A DNA stretch of 57,443 bases from Sphingomonadales bacterium (GTDB lineage Bacteria; Bacteroidota; Bacteroidia; Flavobacteriales_D; Crocinitomicaceae): the NCBI GenBank assembly GCA_016872115.1, contig VHBC01000012.1:1-57443 (forward strand). The letters run 5' to 3'. The notes under the pieces are model-generated. The model saw only the letters and a program-made list of their open reading frames with translations. It did no database searches and had not been told where the DNA came from. A program made the translations under genes and the position numbers. Shown piece by piece: positions 9,601-16,957 of this stretch; positions within the stretch are counted from its first letter, which is position 1; every line of letters starts with the position of its first letter.

Positions 9601-10530
9601 AGCGTTGCACTCTGCTATGGTTCATCAATGCCGCTAACTGCAGCCGGAGGCAGCACTTATTTTTGGTACCCAAGTAATAATCTAATTGGGGCAAATAACC
9701 AAACGGTTCAAATCAATCCTATACAACCTCAATATTATTTTGTGGACGTGACCAACAGTTGTGGTACAGCAACCGATTCTGTTTGGGTAAGTATCCTCAC
9801 CGCGCAAATTTGGGCTGGAAACGACACCATAGTTTGTCCGGGACGGCCAGCCAATCTTTGGGCTAGTGGTGCGCTTTACTACGAATGGAGCCCAAGTGCA
9901 AATGGCTCGAGTGCCAACGGAGCACAAGTCAGTGTATTGCCGCCTTACAATACTACTTATTTAGTAATTGGAACCGACGCGCAGGGCTGTCAAGACTCAG
10001 CTTTTGTACAAGTCAATTTATTCCAACCCGCATTTGTCAATGCCGGACCAGATATCTTTGCTGTACAAGGTGATGCTATTCAACTTACTGCCGACCCATC
10101 AGGTCCTGGCGCTTTTCTCTGGTCTCCACCAGACGAAGTTTCTTGCCCAACATGTCAATCCACAACGGTGAATCCAAATCAAAACGCTATTTACAGCGTC
10201 TATTTTACAGATCAAAACGGCTGTACAGCACAAAGTCAGGTGAACATCTTTTTTGACCCTTTCTTTTATGTTCCCAACACTTTTACACCTGACGGCGATA
10301 TGTTTAATCAGTACTTTAGAGTCATTGGCGGCAATTATCTAGAGGTTGAGGTAAGTATTTACGACCGCTGGGGTGAACTAATTTATCAATTTACCGACCT
10401 TAAAGATTACTGGGATGGCACCTATAATTTTAGACCCTGCCAAGAAGGTACCTATACTTGGAAAATTACTTATACCGATTACAAAAATTATAAAGAAGTG
10501 CTGACCGGACACGTCAACTTATTGCGCTAA
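6661..10530 (+). CDS. Large secreted SBBP beta-propeller/PKD protein with type B T9SS (gliding motility-associated) C-terminal domain
   Basis: A 1289-residue surface or secreted protein. The signal peptide ends near LAQG (about residue 19). An N-terminal DUF7948-like region opens GLWLYPNKGQWDERILFN. Residues about 250-730 carry repeated SBBP motifs of the type YSTYLGGSGNE...VYGVTSSTNFP, spaced by about 60-100 residues, which fold as beta-propeller blades. A PKD domain follows (WDFGDG from residue 772), then several Ig-like Cys-containing repeats, and a type B C-terminal domain from about residue 1201 (FYVPNTFTPDGDMFNQYF ... GTYTWKI). The domain type is known in gliding-associated and adhesin-like T9SS cargo. 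Start at 6661 chosen for the signal peptide. Divergent from the M14 gene, with 142 bases between the start codons. Confidence 0.92.
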   Translation: MNLLRIIVLLACFQSALAQGLWLYPNKGQWDERILFNLPLSTGRLYVEESGLTYFLTNATLHDHTEDAHSASTHDTHTTYHAIKHHFIHAQKTAYNAQDSSQHYHNYFLGSDQSKWKSNIRGTSEINAPDYFENGSVKYLIDGQQFAFHLQLNPNADIHQFDFHIEGADSIFIDSKGLLHLTHSFGEITYSAPKAWNLIGSDKKVEVPIHFIIDNHTISFEVDATYNPNFELYIDPSLTFSTFTGSPVDNWGFTATPDFNGNLFGGGIVFGSGYPSTTGAYDATYNSGTGTFPMDVGITKFNATGTALLYSTYLGGSGNETPHSIVCAPNGELYVYGVTSSTNFPMAGSSYDNSFNGGPYQLQNSLEFNGSDIYIARFNPNGTALLSSTYVGGSSTDGLNAASLFYNYGDQFRGEIVLDANQNVYVSSTTTSTNFPTANGFQTLLNGPQDAVVFKMNPGLSQLMWSSYFGGSGTESGNSITIGSNGSVYVAGGTTSSSLAITGGHDLTFNGGSADGYALRINAASGAMQSGTYMGQAEYDQTYFIRTDIDNAVYVYGQSESAWAITPGCYGNANSGQFLRKYAQDLSVTNWTTMIGAGTGNVELSPTAFLISDCYDIYLAGWGGQLNQLYGQAAFSTTNNFPVTLDAFQLNTNGSNFYIAVLDQNANSLKYATFMGGVASSSNHVDGGTSRFDNQGRIYHAVCGGCGGNDFGFTSTPGVWSPSNPSSNCNLACFKFELSTIEAIAAQPAPLICIPQSVFFDNNSLNANAFFWDFGDGTTSSAYEPIHAYTTPGTYDVLLVAFDSTGCFTPDSVTVTINIGSFTAGAIQPNNSICPGDSYQLEAYGGNNYSWSPANVLDNPNSPTPTATLFTTTTFSVIVSDSCGSDTLQVTVNVSAPTISLPNDTTICIGESVTIDATATGNINWSPGSFLNTTTGTSVIATPQNNITYTATVTSSNGCTAQDSITISVFNNPPVPQLIDSVALCYGSSMPLTAAGGSTYFWYPSNNLIGANNQTVQINPIQPQYYFVDVTNSCGTATDSVWVSILTAQIWAGNDTIVCPGRPANLWASGALYYEWSPSANGSSANGAQVSVLPPYNTTYLVIGTDAQGCQDSAFVQVNLFQPAFVNAGPDIFAVQGDAIQLTADPSGPGAFLWSPPDEVSCPTCQSTTVNPNQNAIYSVYFTDQNGCTAQSQVNIFFDPFFYVPNTFTPDGDMFNQYFRVIGGNYLEVEVSIYDRWGELIYQFTDLKDYWDGTYNFRPCQEGTYTWKITYTDYKNYKEVLTGHVNLLR

Positions 10531-10554
10531 AATACTTTTGACGTAACTTTGAAT

Positions 10555-11196
10555 ATGTCTATTCAGGTACAAGCTTTCACTTTCAACGCATTTCAGGAAA
10601 ATACATATGTTGTGCATAACGGTCGTGACGCCGTTATTTTCGACCCTGGTTGCTACGCACGTCAAGAAGAAGCTATCCTATTTGAATATGTTCAAATCAA
10701 CGAACTGAAGGTACATGCCACGCTTTTCACCCATGCGCACATCGATCATATTTTAGGTGCCTCTTTTTGTCAAAAACAGTTTGGTGCGCCGTCCTATCTG
10801 CATCCCGACGACCACTTTACTTGGGAATCCGTCAAAAACTACGCACACCTCTATGGTTTTGAAAATTACAAGGAAGTAGAGATCCCAAGTCAGCTTTTAT
10901 TCGACCAACAAACCCTTCAATTTGGAGCGCTTACTTTCAAAGTTTTCCATACACCCGGACATTCCAAAGGGCATGTCGTTTTTTATAATGAGCAGGGATT
11001 TCTGATCAATGGTGACGTCTTGTTCAATGGTAGTTTTGGACGTGTGGATTTACCCGGAGGTGACCTAGAAACCCTAAAAAAGAGCATTTTTGATGTCATG
11101 TTCAAATTTCCTGAGCAAACTGTCGTTTATTGTGGTCATGGTACACAAACAACAATAGGCCAAGAAAAAAACACCAATTATATACTCGAGTTCTAA
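10555..11196 (+). CDS. Metallo-beta-lactamase fold hydrolase (glyoxalase II-like)
   Basis: A 213-residue cytoplasmic hydrolase. The metal-binding motif THAHIDH is intact, and later ligands are seen in HTPGHSKGHV, NGDVLF and CGHGTQT, giving a complete binuclear site. This set matches the short glyoxalase II-like/YcbL group, which hydrolyse thioesters such as S-lactoylglutathione analogues, though the substrate is not determined by sequence. There is no signal peptide. The ATG at 10555 is preferred over a TTG two codons upstream. The glycosyltransferase gene starts 1 base after its stop codon, so they are probably co-transcribed with little spacer. Confidence 0.88.
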   Translation: MSIQVQAFTFNAFQENTYVVHNGRDAVIFDPGCYARQEEAILFEYVQINELKVHATLFTHAHIDHILGASFCQKQFGAPSYLHPDDHFTWESVKNYAHLYGFENYKEVEIPSQLLFDQQTLQFGALTFKVFHTPGHSKGHVVFYNEQGFLINGDVLFNGSFGRVDLPGGDLETLKKSIFDVMFKFPEQTVVYCGHGTQTTIGQEKNTNYILEF

Positions 11197-11197
11197 G

Positions 11198-12310
11198 ATG
11201 CGCATCGGGATCAATACGCGGTCATTACTTGGCCAAAAAATGGAAGGATTTGGCAACTACACGCTAGAATTGGTCACGCGCATCACAAAAGCGCAGCCAG
11301 AACACACCTTTATCTTGTATTTTGACCGACCCATTGATCCTCAATTTCAATTTGGTTCGAATGTTATTTGCAAAAGTGTTTTCCCTCCGACACGGCATCC
11401 TTTTTTGTACATCATCTGGTTTCAATGGCGATTAAAAAAGGCTTTAAAAAAAGACCAACTAGATGTTTTTTGGACACCCGACGGCATGTTTCCATTAGGT
11501 ATTTCCACACCCATATTGGCAACAATTCACGACTTAAATTTCGCGCATTTTCCGAAAGATTTACCAAAATGGGTTGCTTGGTATTACAATAGATACTTCC
11601 CTTATTTTTCCAAAACTGCCCATAAAATCATTACGGTATCACAAACTACTAAAGAAGATATTGTATCGACCTACCATATTCCGCAAGAAAAAATAAAAGT
11701 GATTTATAACGGCGTTAGTGATTTATACCGTCCGTTAAGTAAGGAGGAAAAGCAAAATGTGCACCTCAAACACAAATTGGCAAAGCCCTATTTCTTATTT
11801 GTCGGTTCTTTACACCCGCGCAAAAATTTACATCGGCTCTTACAAGCGTTTGAACGGTTTGCACAAAAAAACACTGACACCGACCTCGTTATTGTTGGCG
11901 CCAGTATGTGGAACAACCAAGCATTTAAAATCAAGCCTGAACTCGATCATCGAATACACTTCATGGGGCATTTAAAAACCCAATCTTTGGCAGAGATCAT
12001 GGCGTCTGCTGAAGCATTTATCTATATTCCCTATTTTGAAGGTTTCGGCATGCCACTTGCAGAAGCTATGGCAAGCGAAACGCCAATTTTAGCCGGAAAT
12101 CAAAGCTGTTTACCTGAAATTGCTGCTGATGCTGCTCATTATGCAGACCCTTTTGATGTTGAAGACATCGCAACTGGGATGCAAAAAATCAAAAATGATG
12201 TAGCTTTGCAATCCCAATTAATCAAGGCTGGGCAACAACGCGTCAAGGACTTCAATTGGGACCACGCAGCCAAGCTTCTGTGGCAAGAACTTCAACAATT
12301 GGTCTCGTAG
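11198..12310 (+). CDS. Glycosyltransferase family 4/group 1
   Basis: A 370-residue GT-B fold glycosyltransferase. The N-terminal half opens MRIGINTRSLLGQKMEGFGNYTLEL, with a glycine-rich acceptor loop; the C-terminal half holds VGSLHPRKNLHRLLQAF and the nucleotide-sugar motif EGFGMPLAEAMASETP with the expected E-x7-E pair. The donor and acceptor cannot be inferred; there are no other polysaccharide genes nearby. It follows the metallo-hydrolase gene with a 1-base gap. Oddly, its last codons and TAG stop (12308-12310) lie inside the 5' end of the tRNA-Arg gene, so a full-length mRNA must contain the tRNA sequence. Confidence 0.92.
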   Translation: MRIGINTRSLLGQKMEGFGNYTLELVTRITKAQPEHTFILYFDRPIDPQFQFGSNVICKSVFPPTRHPFLYIIWFQWRLKKALKKDQLDVFWTPDGMFPLGISTPILATIHDLNFAHFPKDLPKWVAWYYNRYFPYFSKTAHKIITVSQTTKEDIVSTYHIPQEKIKVIYNGVSDLYRPLSKEEKQNVHLKHKLAKPYFLFVGSLHPRKNLHRLLQAFERFAQKNTDTDLVIVGASMWNNQAFKIKPELDHRIHFMGHLKTQSLAEIMASAEAFIYIPYFEGFGMPLAEAMASETPILAGNQSCLPEIAADAAHYADPFDVEDIATGMQKIKNDVALQSQLIKAGQQRVKDFNWDHAAKLLWQELQQLVS

Positions 12311-12372
12311 TTCAACGGATAGAATAAGCGTTTCCTAAACGTTTGATCCAGGTTCGATTCCTGGCGAGACCA
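12301..12372 (+). tRNA. tRNA-Arg (anticodon CCU)
   Basis: A 72-base cloverleaf can be folded by eye: acceptor stem GGTCTCG/CGAGACC, D stem GTTC/GAAT, anticodon stem AGCGT/ACGTT with loop TTCCTAA, T stem CCAGG/CCTGG with loop TTCGATT, and discriminator A. The anticodon CCT reads AGG, hence tRNA-Arg(CCU). The 3' CCA is not encoded. The first 10 bases overlap the end of the glycosyltransferase gene. The CNNM transporter gene converges on it from the other side, 6 bases away. Confidence 0.95.
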
Positions 12373-12378
12373 CTCCTT

Positions 12379-13656
12379 CTAGTCTGCTAGTAAAGTTACA
12401 AGCAGTTTATCTATTCTCGGGCCGTCCTTATCGACAATCTCTAGTTGCAATTGATCTAAAACAAGCACATCTCCCACTTCAGGGATTTCATTTTTATGCG
12501 AAATAAAAAGGCCTGCCACAGTAGAATAGGTATTTTGTTCATCGGTCACTAGTACATCAAAATACTTTTCAAAATCAAAAATGGAATATTGACCGTCAAC
12601 CAACCACGAGTTAGCGGAGCGCTGGACAATTCGATATTCATCGTGGTAATGCTCTGTGGCTTCGCCAACTAAAGCATCAAGCATGTCGTCCATGGTGATG
12701 ATTCCTTGAACAGAGCCGTATTCATCTACAACTATACCGTAATGGTTTCCCTCATTTTTAAAAGATTCAAGAACTTGGTAGGCGCTGGTATTTTCATTGA
12801 AATAAATCGGTTCTTTCAGGTAATCTATCACCTTGAAATCTTGTTCTGTATGTCCGCCAAATAAATCTTTTAACAATATGATTCCGGTAATATCGTCAAG
12901 ATCTGTAGTGGTTGATACAGGGTATGCCGAATGCTTTTCTTCATTGATTTTTTGACGAATTTGTTGCCAAGTCTCTTCTTCCTTAAAAAAAACGACTTCA
13001 CTGCGGTGTGTCATTAATGACTTTACTTTGCGGTCGCCTAATTCAAAAACGCGTTCTACTATAGATTGCTCAATATCTTGGATTTCACCTCCTTGGGCAC
13101 TTTCCTTTAAAATTGATTTAATTTCTTCCTCTGAAACAGCTTGATCAGAGGAGTCATTTAGGCCTAAAATTCTTACTAATAAGTTGTTGGTAACAGTAAG
13201 TAACCAAACAAAAGGCCCAGTAATCATTGCCAGAAGCTGCATAGGCCCAGCCATATATGTAATGATTTTCTCAGGGAAAGCCATACCAATTCTTTTCGGA
13301 ACGAGCTCTCCGAGTACAATAGAAAAATAGGTAATCAGCACGACGATAATTCCTGTAGCTAGCTCTTGACTATATGGCTTGAGAAATGCACTTTTTTCCA
13401 AAATAGCCATAAAATCATTGGTTAAATTTTCTCCAGAATATACCCCCAATAAAATTCCAATAAGCGTGATGCCAATTTGAACCGTGGAAAGAAACCGTGT
13501 AGGATGTTCTGAGAGCGCCAGTGCTTTTCTTGCTTTCTTGTTTCCTCTTTTACTGGATTTTTCAAGCTTGTATTTCTTGGAGCTCACCAATGCCATTTCA
13601 GACATAGAAAAGACACCATTGATGAGCACTAAGAAAATAATAATGAGTAATTCCAT
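12379..13656 (-). CDS. CNNM/CorC-HlyC family transporter with CBS pair
   Basis: A 425-residue membrane protein with three parts: an N-terminal DUF21/CNNM transmembrane domain (about residues 1-185, starting MELLIIIFLVLINGVFSMSE), two CBS domains (about 205-330, including VVDEYGSVQGIITMDDMLDALVGE) and a C-terminal CorC/HlyC domain (about 340-420). The family is linked to magnesium or cobalt efflux and is often annotated hemolysin. GldE of gliding bacteria belongs to the same broad family, but I see no specific reason to call this one GldE. It is followed on the same strand by nothing; its 3' end faces the tRNA-Arg gene. Confidence 0.92.
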   Translation of the reverse strand: MELLIIIFLVLINGVFSMSEMALVSSKKYKLEKSSKRGNKKARKALALSEHPTRFLSTVQIGITLIGILLGVYSGENLTNDFMAILEKSAFLKPYSQELATGIIVVLITYFSIVLGELVPKRIGMAFPEKIITYMAGPMQLLAMITGPFVWLLTVTNNLLVRILGLNDSSDQAVSEEEIKSILKESAQGGEIQDIEQSIVERVFELGDRKVKSLMTHRSEVVFFKEEETWQQIRQKINEEKHSAYPVSTTTDLDDITGIILLKDLFGGHTEQDFKVIDYLKEPIYFNENTSAYQVLESFKNEGNHYGIVVDEYGSVQGIITMDDMLDALVGEATEHYHDEYRIVQRSANSWLVDGQYSIFDFEKYFDVLVTDEQNTYSTVAGLFISHKNEIPEVGDVLVLDQLQLEIVDKDGPRIDKLLVTLLAD

Positions 13657-13675
13657 GTTGCGAAATTACGCAAAT

Positions 13676-13831
13676 TCAAGGTAGGTCGTCAGATTCTTCA
13701 CTTTCTTGATTTTCATCTAAAGTAAGTTCTTCTTGGAAATTTTTGACCAAAGGAAAAACATTGGCCGCCACGGCTTTTGTCACAAATAGCAACAACAGCA
13801 AGACAGCAACAATTTTTCCCAAATTTGCCAT
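13676..13831 (-). CDS. Small predicted secreted or membrane protein (51 residues)
   Basis: An ORF with ATG at 13829-13831 and TGA at 13676-13678. The first half, MANLGKIVAVLLLLLFVTK, is a strong signal peptide or single membrane segment; the second half is acidic (ELTLDENQESEESDD). It fills the otherwise empty space between the CNNM gene and kbl and points the same way as both. I recognise no family. The hydrophobic-then-acidic arrangement and lack of alternative genes make coding plausible, but short size leaves real doubt. Confidence 0.5.
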   Translation of the reverse strand: MANLGKIVAVLLLLLFVTKAVAANVFPLVKNFQEELTLDENQESEESDDLP

Positions 13832-13884
13832 ATGACAGATATAAGAAAAATTATGCTATGCGCTGGTTATGAAGAAAAAGAGAA

Positions 13885-15072
13885 CTAGATAACCTTTAGT
13901 TCTTTGCCGACTTTGATAAATGCAGCAATTGCTTTGTCTAAATCAGCTTGCGTATGTGCAGCAGAGATTTGTGTGCGAATGCGTGCTTGCCCTTTAGCCA
14001 CTACAGGATAAAAGAAGCCGATTGCATAAACACCCTCATTCAATAAACGATTTGCAAATTCTTGAGAAAGTGCTGCATCGTAAAGCATGATTGGAACAAT
14101 TGGCGAACCCCCTGGCTTGATATCAAATCCAGCGGCTGTAATTCGTTCTTTGAAATAAGTGGTGTTTGCTTCTAAGCGGTCGCGTAATTCAGTAGTTGCA
14201 CTCAGCAAATCGAAAACTTTAATAGAAGCCCCAACAATAGCTGGAGACAAAGAATTAGAGAAAAGATAAGGTCTTGATCTTTGACGCAGCATTTCAATAA
14301 TTTCTTTTTTACCAGTAGTATATCCACCCATGGCACCACCTAAAGCTTTGCCTAGCGTACCGGTAATGATATCTACTTGATCCATCACACCAAAATATTC
14401 TGGTACGCCGCGTCCCGTTTTACCGACGAAACCAGCAGAATGACATTCATCGGTCATGACTAACGCATCATACTTTTTAGCAAGTGCACAAATCTCATCC
14501 ATTTTGGCGAGGTCACCATCCATGGAGAATACACCATCCGTTACAATTATGCGATGCCGCTGTGCCTGTGCTGCCTGGAGCTGGGTTTCTAAATCGGCCA
14601 TATTAGAATGCTTGTAGCGGTAGCGGGCTGCTTTGCAAAGACGAATGCCATCGATAATAGATGCATGATTCAATTCATCTGAGATAATGGCATCTTCTTC
14701 GGTAAAAAGTGGTTCAAATACTCCTCCGTTGGCATCAAATGCGGCTGCATATAGAATCGTGTCTTCTGTACCGTAGAATTCAGCAATTTTACGTTCCAAC
14801 GTTTTATGAATGTCTTGCGTGCCACAAATAAAGCGCACTGAAGACATACCATAACCGTGTGTATCTAGCGCATCTTTGGCTGCCTGAACAACTTCGGGAT
14901 GAGAAGAGAGTCCGAGGTAGTTGTTTGCACACATGATCACGACATCTTCTCCTGTACTCACTTGCACATTAGCTCCTTGAGGCGTTACGATGACGCGTTC
15001 TTTTTTTAGCAAACCGTTTGCTTCAATTTGCTTTAATTCCTCTGCTAAAAAGGACTGTATCTTACCGTACAT
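13885..15072 (-). CDS. kbl: Glycine C-acetyltransferase (2-amino-3-ketobutyrate CoA ligase)
   Basis: A 395-residue PLP enzyme of the alpha-oxoamine synthase family. It cleaves 2-amino-3-ketobutyrate with CoA to glycine and acetyl-CoA, the second step of threonine degradation via threonine dehydrogenase. The N-terminus, [13 protein letters not shown] and [20 protein letters not shown] motifs, the PLP aspartate in [12 protein letters not shown] and the Schiff-base lysine in [14 protein letters not shown] are all present and length is normal. No tdh gene is in the window. It overlaps by 1 base the upstream membrane protein gene, which suggests a shared transcript. Confidence 0.95.
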   Translation of the reverse strand: MYGKIQSFLAEELKQIEANGLLKKERVIVTPQGANVQVSTGEDVVIMCANNYLGLSSHPEVVQAAKDALDTHGYGMSSVRFICGTQDIHKTLERKIAEFYGTEDTILYAAAFDANGGVFEPLFTEEDAIISDELNHASIIDGIRLCKAARYRYKHSNMADLETQLQAAQAQRHRIIVTDGVFSMDGDLAKMDEICALAKKYDALVMTDECHSAGFVGKTGRGVPEYFGVMDQVDIITGTLGKALGGAMGGYTTGKKEIIEMLRQRSRPYLFSNSLSPAIVGASIKVFDLLSATTELRDRLEANTTYFKERITAAGFDIKPGGSPIVPIMLYDAALSQEFANRLLNEGVYAIGFFYPVVAKGQARIRTQISAAHTQADLDKAIAAFIKVGKELKVI

Positions 15073-15617
15073 TATGCTTTAATTTTTTTTGATATCAATT
15101 GAAATAATAACCTAGCTTCTTTTTCGGTGAGTTTTCTTCCAAAACGGATTTTTTGATGAAAATAGTCGAATTCAAAGCGTTCACCGCCGTTGATCCATGG
15201 TGAATTTTCCCATATATCTTGAAAACTTCCTTGCTTTGGAATTTCAAACTTAAAATTCTTTATGTTCTCAAAATAGTAGGGCGTTGTTTTACCAAAATGG
15301 CGAAGCGCCTTCTTCAAATAAAAAGCATCTTGGTCTATTTTAATGTATTCTTGACCGCGAAGATTCCATAAAAAACTCATTGTTACACGCCAAGCATAGT
15401 ACAACCAAAAAACTAAAAAAATCCAGAGTATCAACTGCTCCTGTTGTTTGAGTTTCATTACGTTTAGTGCCCATATGACCGTAGCTCCTATGGCATACCA
15501 CATACCGAGCCAAGCGCCCATGATGGCTGAAATCCAAACATTTTTGGAAGGATCAATTACGATCGTTGTTTTGTCTTTCTGATCATTAAAACTGATCCGG
15601 TTACCTATCCATTTCAC
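15072..15617 (-). CDS. Two-helix membrane protein of unknown function
   Basis: A 181-residue protein with two hydrophobic segments (about residues 27-52 and 60-80) followed by a soluble C-terminal region with aromatic-rich strands. The layout resembles small membrane proteins with a PH-like domain, but I do not recognise a named family. Its stop shares one base with the kbl start codon. The 5' end is just downstream of the gldN terminator, so it probably has its own promoter. Confidence 0.7.
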   Translation of the reverse strand: MKWIGNRISFNDQKDKTTIVIDPSKNVWISAIMGAWLGMWYAIGATVIWALNVMKLKQQEQLILWIFLVFWLYYAWRVTMSFLWNLRGQEYIKIDQDAFYLKKALRHFGKTTPYYFENIKNFKFEIPKQGSFQDIWENSPWINGGERFEFDYFHQKIRFGRKLTEKEARLLFQLISKKIKA

Positions 15618-15633
15618 GATACAAAAATAAACG

Positions 15634-15664
15634 AAAAAAGCCCCGCTTTACAGCGAGGCTTTTA
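15634..15664 (-). terminator. Rho-independent terminator after gldN
   Basis: Read on the minus strand, a hairpin with arms at 15652-15659 and 15640-15647 (one internal mismatch, 4-base loop) is followed by a run of T. It lies 15-45 bases past the gldN stop codon and would end the T9SS transcription unit. Confidence 0.8.
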
Positions 15665-15678
15665 GAATTATTTAAATT

Positions 15679-16935
15679 TTAGAAATGCCAGAGATCGTGT
15701 TCCCAATCTCTGATTCTTTCTTTAATTCTTTCTGACTCATAGAGTGCATCGACACCAAATTTATAGTCTTCGAGTTCGCGGTCAAACTTATCGGAAACGC
15801 GATAGATTGTTGACGCAAACTTGCGCTTCCAAAAGAGGTCATCAAAAGACATCCATTGGGCATCGTTTTTATCGTTATATACATAGTAGTTGATAATCAC
15901 ATTGCGCAACTCATCAAAATACAACCAGAACATTTCGCGTTCCTCTACGCGACCTTCATGTTCTTCGAAAACATTTGTTAAAGAACTGAACAAATAAGGT
16001 TTTCCGAGTTGATCGTAGATCAAGAGTTCACCTCTAGTCGGTAATTCACCTTCTTCAGGTTCGTTGAAGGTGTAGCGGGCTACAGGAGCAATAGAAATGA
16101 TGCGTTTGTCAAGGATAGAACGTTCTTTGTCAAAATACCAGTCTTCTTTGATGTGGAATGCCACAATGTTGTTTGAAGGAACAAACATAGAGATGGCTTC
16201 TTTACGCACTGGTGAGTTAACTGTTGCAAAGTTCCACCACTCTTGAAGTTTAGTTTGGTCAATACCAAAAAGCTCTTCGTAGTCTGGATCTGAGCGCAAA
16301 CTATCAAGATACTCGGTAAGCGTTTGAGCCGTTTTGATGACATCCATGGTGTCTTCAGAAAGCGGACGATAAATACGCAATTTTGGACCTAAACCACCTG
16401 AAGCTAAAAGCGCATTTACATCGTTGCGGTACTTCTTCACTTCAAAGTAATCGTTTTGTCCTTGACGTTGAATTGGGTATTTCAAACTGTAACCATCTTC
16501 GGCATCAGGGTAGAATTCACTTGCCACGCGATAAACGGTCAAATCACCAAGAAAAATATGACGCATCATGATGGTCCAAAGTGACCAACGACGCTGATCT
16601 TTGTTCCAAGTTGGGTCGTCGATTTCACTTGCATTTGATGGACGATATAAAGAACCAGAAGCGAGGTCACCATCAAAAGCATCGTAAGGAAGAAAAATGT
16701 CGTGGTTCATTTTCTCACGAGCATCGATGCGAGAGAATACACGTTTTTGCCAAGCGACATCACTTGCACGAACGTATTCATACTCTACCTTAGCACGTAC
16801 TGGTACTTCATCTTGAATAGCAACACCATCAACTACTCCGCCGGGAAGTGTGTTGTAGGGGCCGCGCTGCGGACGGTCTTGTGCGTTAACCACTACCGTA
16901 GCCACACTCAATAATACCAACAATACATTTTTCAT
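15679..16935 (-). CDS. gldN: Type IX secretion/gliding protein GldN
   Basis: A 418-residue periplasmic/outer-membrane-associated component of the type IX secretion system that forms ring structures with GldK. Signal peptide residues 1-18 (MKNVLLVLLSVATVVVNA). The conserved region DDPTWNKDQRRWSLWTIMMRHIFLGDLTVY and later LQEWWNFATVNSPVRKE are typical of GldN/PorN. It is somewhat longer than the usual ~330-370 residues, largely through its charged C-terminus. It follows gldM by 22 bases and precedes a hairpin terminator, so it is the last gene of the unit. Confidence 0.95.
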   Translation of the reverse strand: MKNVLLVLLSVATVVVNAQDRPQRGPYNTLPGGVVDGVAIQDEVPVRAKVEYEYVRASDVAWQKRVFSRIDAREKMNHDIFLPYDAFDGDLASGSLYRPSNASEIDDPTWNKDQRRWSLWTIMMRHIFLGDLTVYRVASEFYPDAEDGYSLKYPIQRQGQNDYFEVKKYRNDVNALLASGGLGPKLRIYRPLSEDTMDVIKTAQTLTEYLDSLRSDPDYEELFGIDQTKLQEWWNFATVNSPVRKEAISMFVPSNNIVAFHIKEDWYFDKERSILDKRIISIAPVARYTFNEPEEGELPTRGELLIYDQLGKPYLFSSLTNVFEEHEGRVEEREMFWLYFDELRNVIINYYVYNDKNDAQWMSFDDLFWKRKFASTIYRVSDKFDRELEDYKFGVDALYESERIKERIRDWEHDLWHF

Positions 16936-16957
16936 AATCCTTTGTTTAAATCCTTAT

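Noticed and set aside
9601..10200. Repeated Ig-like segments of the giant protein considered as a possible transposon or CRISPR-like repeat
   Set aside because: Repeats are only protein-level domains; DNA is not repeated and no spacers are seen.
10522..10551. TTG-N19-TAACTTTG promoter match just before the metallo-hydrolase gene
   Set aside because: The -7 element ends 3 bases before the ATG, so transcription would start inside the gene; likely chance or needing a later start codon that is not there.
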